Shown here in pieces: positions 62,701 to 64,000 of a stretch of 64,000 bases of DNA; the first letter of the stretch is position 1; the number at the start of each line of letters is the position of its first letter. Source of the DNA: Agrypnia vestita (Eukaryota; Arthropoda; Insecta; Trichoptera; Phryganeidae); the NCBI GenBank assembly GCA_016648135.1, contig JADDOH010007996.1, positions 1 to 64,000 on the forward strand, read 5' to 3'. The position numbers and the translations under genes were made by a program. The notes beneath the pieces were generated by a model, which saw only the letters and a program-made list of their open reading frames with translations, did no database searches and was not told where the DNA came from.

Positions 62701-63234
62701 TATTAATCAATTAGAAAGACAAACAGAAAAATCAAATCAATGAAAAAATATTTGGCTGCTACCGGGATTCGAACTACGGATCTCCTGCTATCCGGGGTAG
62801 GCGCGTTAACCAATAGTAAAACTTGTTTAAACAAGTCCACAGCATAAACTGTCATTACCAACCATAATCCAAGTTGATGTAAAACAGCCTTTAGTCAGTA
62901 GTTTTATCTTTTATTTATTTTATAATATATAAAACTTTGGCAGAATGTACTCCCCACAGATAATTTTATTCAAGATTTATCCCAATTGCTTAAATATGTA
63001 ACTATCCAGTAGGTTCCTCTTCCGGCGAATTGTCTCCCTGCTCGACTAGCTCTGCTAGTAAGTGTCCCACCGGTGACTCAAGTGACCCGGCCAGCTCGGG
63101 TTTCCAGGGCAAGGCGGACCGTGAAGGGGTATTGCTGATCGGCAGCGAGTTGAGCTCTGCGGAGAGACCCACGGCCATCGCTCTGCCCAGTGACCAGGAC
63201 TCCACCGAGGGAGAGGAATCCGACGATGTTATAG
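44796..63234 (+). CDS. ACAP / centaurin-beta Arf GTPase-activating protein (BAR-PH-ArfGAP), 13 exons, 3' end outside window
   Basis: Coding exons: 44796-44848, 44946-45062, 46222-46395, 49177-49261, 49386-49529, 53266-53361, 54029-54294, 55595-55711, 55883-56071, 58828-58934, 60139-60322, 61939-62186, 63010-63234, all joining in phase (2005 bases, 668 complete codons). Residues 1-235 form a BAR coiled-coil region ([33 protein letters not shown]). The PH domain is about 280-376 ([20 protein letters not shown] ... [12 protein letters not shown]). The ArfGAP domain starts about 414 with a zinc site C428-x2-C431-x16-C448-x2-C451 and catalytic Arg456 in [20 protein letters not shown]. After about 520 a Ser/Glu/Arg-rich linker begins; the ankyrin repeats expected in ACAPs lie beyond base 64000. 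These proteins bind phosphoinositides on endosomal membranes and stimulate GTP hydrolysis on Arf6-type GTPases. Whether it matches vertebrate ACAP1, 2 or 3 cannot be decided here. Confidence 0.94.
45452..45986. mobile_element. piggyBac-type non-autonomous element, copy B
   Basis: TTAA (45452-45455) then cctttcacttaccg and further in 'ccatgctgtacactcagtgt'; the other end has 'tgtacactcagtgtacagca', 'tggatacggaaggg' and TTAA (45983-45986). Ends are inverted copies, with the subterminal palindrome tgtacactcagtgtaca at both ends. It has a GC-richer core (about 45570-45740) open in one frame with no recognised domain. 535 bases. ACAP intron 2. Confidence 0.65.
46687..47084. mobile_element. Palindromic MITE family P, copy 6
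   Basis: TA, then cagggtgtctcatagctagt, 'ttcctgccttgatgataag', 'aaatgttcaagcaaccatg', and mirrored right half ending 'tttttgctactagctttt' and 'cttctagctatcgta'. The right terminus is worn. ACAP intron 3. Confidence 0.75.
47288..48054 (-). mobile_element. PIF/Harbinger element, internally deleted
   Basis: TAA (47285-47287), then AGCCATGTACTCACTAGGGG, mirrored by CCTAGTGAATACATGGCT and TAA (48055-48057). A 3-bp TWA duplication is the PIF/Harbinger rule. On the minus strand an open frame (48001-47474) carries [11 protein letters not shown] followed by [20 protein letters not shown] and [13 protein letters not shown], the N-terminal block of HARBI1-type nucleases. The catalytic domain is absent. 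A block of about 50 bases is present twice (47690-47740 and 47882-47931). 767 bases; ACAP intron 3. Confidence 0.75.
49692..50411. mobile_element. TTA-flanked element with about 50-bp terminal inverted repeats
   Basis: TTA (49689-49691), then CTCTACTTGAGTTTATAGTA, mirrored by the right end (reverse strand CTCTACTTGAGTTTATGAGC), then TTA (50412-50414). The inverted repeat runs about 50 bases (also 'gtttcaagagtttcaataac' against 'gtttcgagagtatcagtaac'). A TTA duplication would fit PIF/Harbinger, but the core holds a TATA box (50081-50087) and an aataaa (50235-50240) in the same direction, resembling an LTR. 720 bases, no domain found. ACAP intron 5. Confidence 0.55.
50411..50462. repeat. Perfect hairpin abutting the TTA-flanked element
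   Basis: ataacataattaacga pairs with tcgttaattatgttat around a 16-base loop (ttttttctataagaag). It begins within the right target duplication of the neighbouring element. Confidence 0.7.
53533..53925. mobile_element. Palindromic MITE family P, copy 7
   Basis: TA, then cagggtgtctcgtagcttgt, the inner blocks 'tttgcattttttt', 'attcgttcgctttgatacaa' and 'aaagcaaatgaag', ending near 'tagtagtccacgagttg'. More diverged than the others. ACAP intron 6. Confidence 0.6.
54452..55184. mobile_element. pogo/Tigger-type MITE, copy 2
   Basis: TA, then cagtaaaaaacccttaataa, mirrored by ttaacaaggttctactg and TA (55185-55186). Close in size (733 bases) and ends to the copy at 4566-5328. Inside lies 'tttcgaatgaacgggagtcc' near the right end. 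No transposase. ACAP intron 7. Confidence 0.6.
56330..57500. other. GC-rich block of unknown origin in ACAP intron 9
   Basis: Base composition rises sharply in patches (56390-56600 and 56860-57320). A near-repeat 'gtgtggcacgcggtacccgc' / 'gtgtggcacgcaatatccgc' occurs about 50 bases apart (56890 and 56943). Several open frames exist on both strands, the longest 124 codons on the minus strand (57514-57140), none with a recognised domain. Probably a transposon fragment; no ends found. Confidence 0.35.
57700..58290 (+). repeat. LTR-like or promoter-bearing repeat fragment
   Basis: A strong TATA box (ggtataaataaacgc, 57980-57994) is followed 30 bases on by GC-richer, C/T-rich sequence (gacaatcttctcgctgcc; repeated 'ggacctctgctttctg' and 'ggacttctgctttct' units at 58094-58140) and an 'ataaaaaagtgttcttgtcc' end. 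This layout is like an LTR U3-R-U5. TG/CA ends with a target duplication were not found, so the call is tentative. Confidence 0.3.
60373..60830 (+). mobile_element. Gypsy-type solo LTR (family L2), uninterrupted copy
   Basis: TGTCATGAGTCTAGAAACAG at the left, CCGTGTCA at the right, with perfect 4-bp duplications ATAT (60369-60372 and 60831-60834). It aligns with 15027-15728 outside that copy's nested insertion ('gagagtacctaccgggtgtt', 'gatgagtgattag', 'tttgtcccccgccac'). 458 bases, no coding sequence. ACAP intron 11. Confidence 0.75.
61033..61423. mobile_element. Palindromic MITE family P, copy 8
   Basis: TA, then cggggtgtaacagagctagt, 'ccacaatactttacc', mirrored by 'aaagtattgtggaatagctc', 'tgttacaccctg' and TA (61424-61425). 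Same subfamily as 29110-29635, with a shortened core. ACAP intron 11. Confidence 0.75.
61440..61845 (+). repeat. LINE/SINE 3' tail-like AT-rich segment
   Basis: T-rich sequence ending 'cctactaggccgttgatt' then (aaat)n. The terminus resembles the minus-strand end at 10341-10372. No coding remains. Confidence 0.35.
62340..62815 (-). repeat. tRNA-derived SINE, family S1, copy 2 with duplicated tail
   Basis: On the minus strand: tRNA-like head near 62810-62745 (attggttaacgcgcctacc, B-box agttcgaatccc, gtagcagcca), body as in 27545-27745, then a second partial body. The tail block 'cagaactttgttctg..aacttcacaata..aatgtgttcttgaat' occurs at 62625-62705 and again at 62385-62460. The segment between (62488-62565; 'aatccactttttatgg', 'ttactttgtgtaact') matches the loop region of the hairpin at 27373-27460. 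ACAP intron 12. Confidence 0.65.
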
Positions 63235-63394
63235 GTGATAACAATCTTACATAAATTTAACAACTTGTGACATTTTGATCTCATTAAAATAATATATATT
63301 TTACATAAAATAATACACGAAACAGATTACGGAGTGCAAGCTGTGCGTTTGGCAAAGTACTCCCATGTGTATTTAACAACCACGAGCTTTGCAA

Positions 63395-63745
63395 AACACT
63401 AAAGTAAAAACATTGAACTATCACTACAGTAACTTATATGGAATATTTACAGTAACTTATATGGAATACAGTAAAACTCCGTTAATTCGAACCCCGAATT
63501 CGAAATTCGCTATAATTAGAAATTTTTATTTGACTTTTTTTAACCGAATAAATTTTTAATATTCGACATAAATTATTTTCATGGTAGCTTAACATTTAAA
63601 AAAGGTGAGCCAGAAATATTGAAAAAAAAAATGTAAAATTTGATGTCGCTTACCTCCGTAACTTTCAACATTTCACCCAAAGTGTAGAGGATATTTTCTA
63701 TTCAAAATTGAACGAAAAAGACTCGCTCAAAGTTTTTGCTTCTTA
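63395..63745. mobile_element. Palindromic MITE family P, worn copy 9
   Basis: Contains 'cattgaactatcactacagt', 'cagaaatattgaaaaaaaaa', 'tttgatgtcgcttacctccg' and 'tcaaagtttttgcttctta', all inner blocks of the family, but without clear termini. The pogo-type fragment at 63469 interrupts it. Confidence 0.45.
63426..63520. mobile_element. pogo-type end fragment beside a 21-bp tandem duplication
   Basis: TA (63467-63468) then cagtaaaactccgttaattc and 'gaaccccgaattcgaaatt' is a well-kept pogo-type left terminus; no matching right end was seen. Just before it acagtaacttatatggaata is repeated in tandem (63426-63446 and about 63449-63468). Confidence 0.5.
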
Positions 63746-63754
63746 AATAAAATA

Positions 63755-63875
63755 GAGATACAAACACGGAATACATGTCACATATTCTTACTATCTTTCA
63801 CACTAAGCCGAGCGCTCGTGCTTCAAGCGCGAAATTTTCAACTGGCATTATTTCCCGGAACAAGGATTGAACATT
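63755..63875 (-). repeat. tRNA-derived SINE, family S2, copy 2 (partial)
   Basis: Minus strand: gttcaatccttgttccggg (B-box-like start), then a tail with 'ctcggcttagtgtgaaagat' and 'gtgacatgtattccgtg', corresponding to the tail at 28640-28720. The head is incomplete. Confidence 0.45.
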
Positions 63876-64000
63876 TAAAAAAAATTTAATTAGTAATAAT
63901 ACATTATTATAAAATATTTGTTACAATATATTATTCCCAATGAGTTAAACACATACTGAGAAGAACAACATTATACACCACGGTAAGAAAGAACAAGATT

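Overview
This is an arthropod, almost certainly insect, nuclear DNA window. It is AT-rich, its protein-coding genes are split into short exons by kilobase-scale introns with canonical GT-AG borders, and the space between is packed with eukaryotic mobile elements (mariner, pogo-like, piggyBac-like, Harbinger, hAT, Kolobok-like, LTR, LINE and tRNA-derived SINE remains). Nothing in it is bacterial or viral. The insect order cannot be fixed from the sequence alone.

Three host genes can be assembled exon by exon. (1) Minus strand, 25413 down to 9607: a complete 10-exon, 520-residue SLC17-family (sialin / phosphate-cotransporter-like) membrane transporter. (2) Minus strand, 41452 down to 36071: a complete 6-coding-exon, 346-residue TMEM19 orthologue, with a probable non-coding first exon near 43447-43560. 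(3) Plus strand from 44796 off the right edge: an ACAP/centaurin-beta Arf GTPase-activating protein with BAR, PH and ArfGAP domains; 13 exons are inside the window and the expected ankyrin repeats lie beyond it. In all three the exon phases join without a gap, which is strong support for the models. TMEM19 and ACAP are head to head and may share a promoter region (about 43560-44795). No functional link between the three products is implied by the sequence.

Layout: 1-9606 is intergenic, with a transposase relic at the left edge, small hairpin elements, a pogo-type MITE and a piggyBac-type MITE. 9607-25413 is the SLC17 gene, whose introns hold two matching solo LTRs, a gypsy-type solo LTR with a nested hairpin, a near-intact 1286-bp mariner, a second mariner relic, a Kolobok-like MITE and an RTE-type LINE fragment. 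25414-36070 is intergenic, with palindromic MITEs, an inverted SINE pair and a hAT relic inside long nested inverted repeats. 36071-43560 is TMEM19, with a mariner relic and a pogo-like element that carries a nested MITE. 44796-64000 is ACAP, with piggyBac-type, Harbinger, TTA-flanked, pogo-type and palindromic elements, a second gypsy-type solo LTR and tRNA-derived SINEs.

The most notable non-genic pattern is the number of separate element families whose ends and target-site duplications can be read to the base, and one TA-flanked, nearly full-length palindrome family (ends CAGGGTGT...) with at least eight copies in 64 kb.
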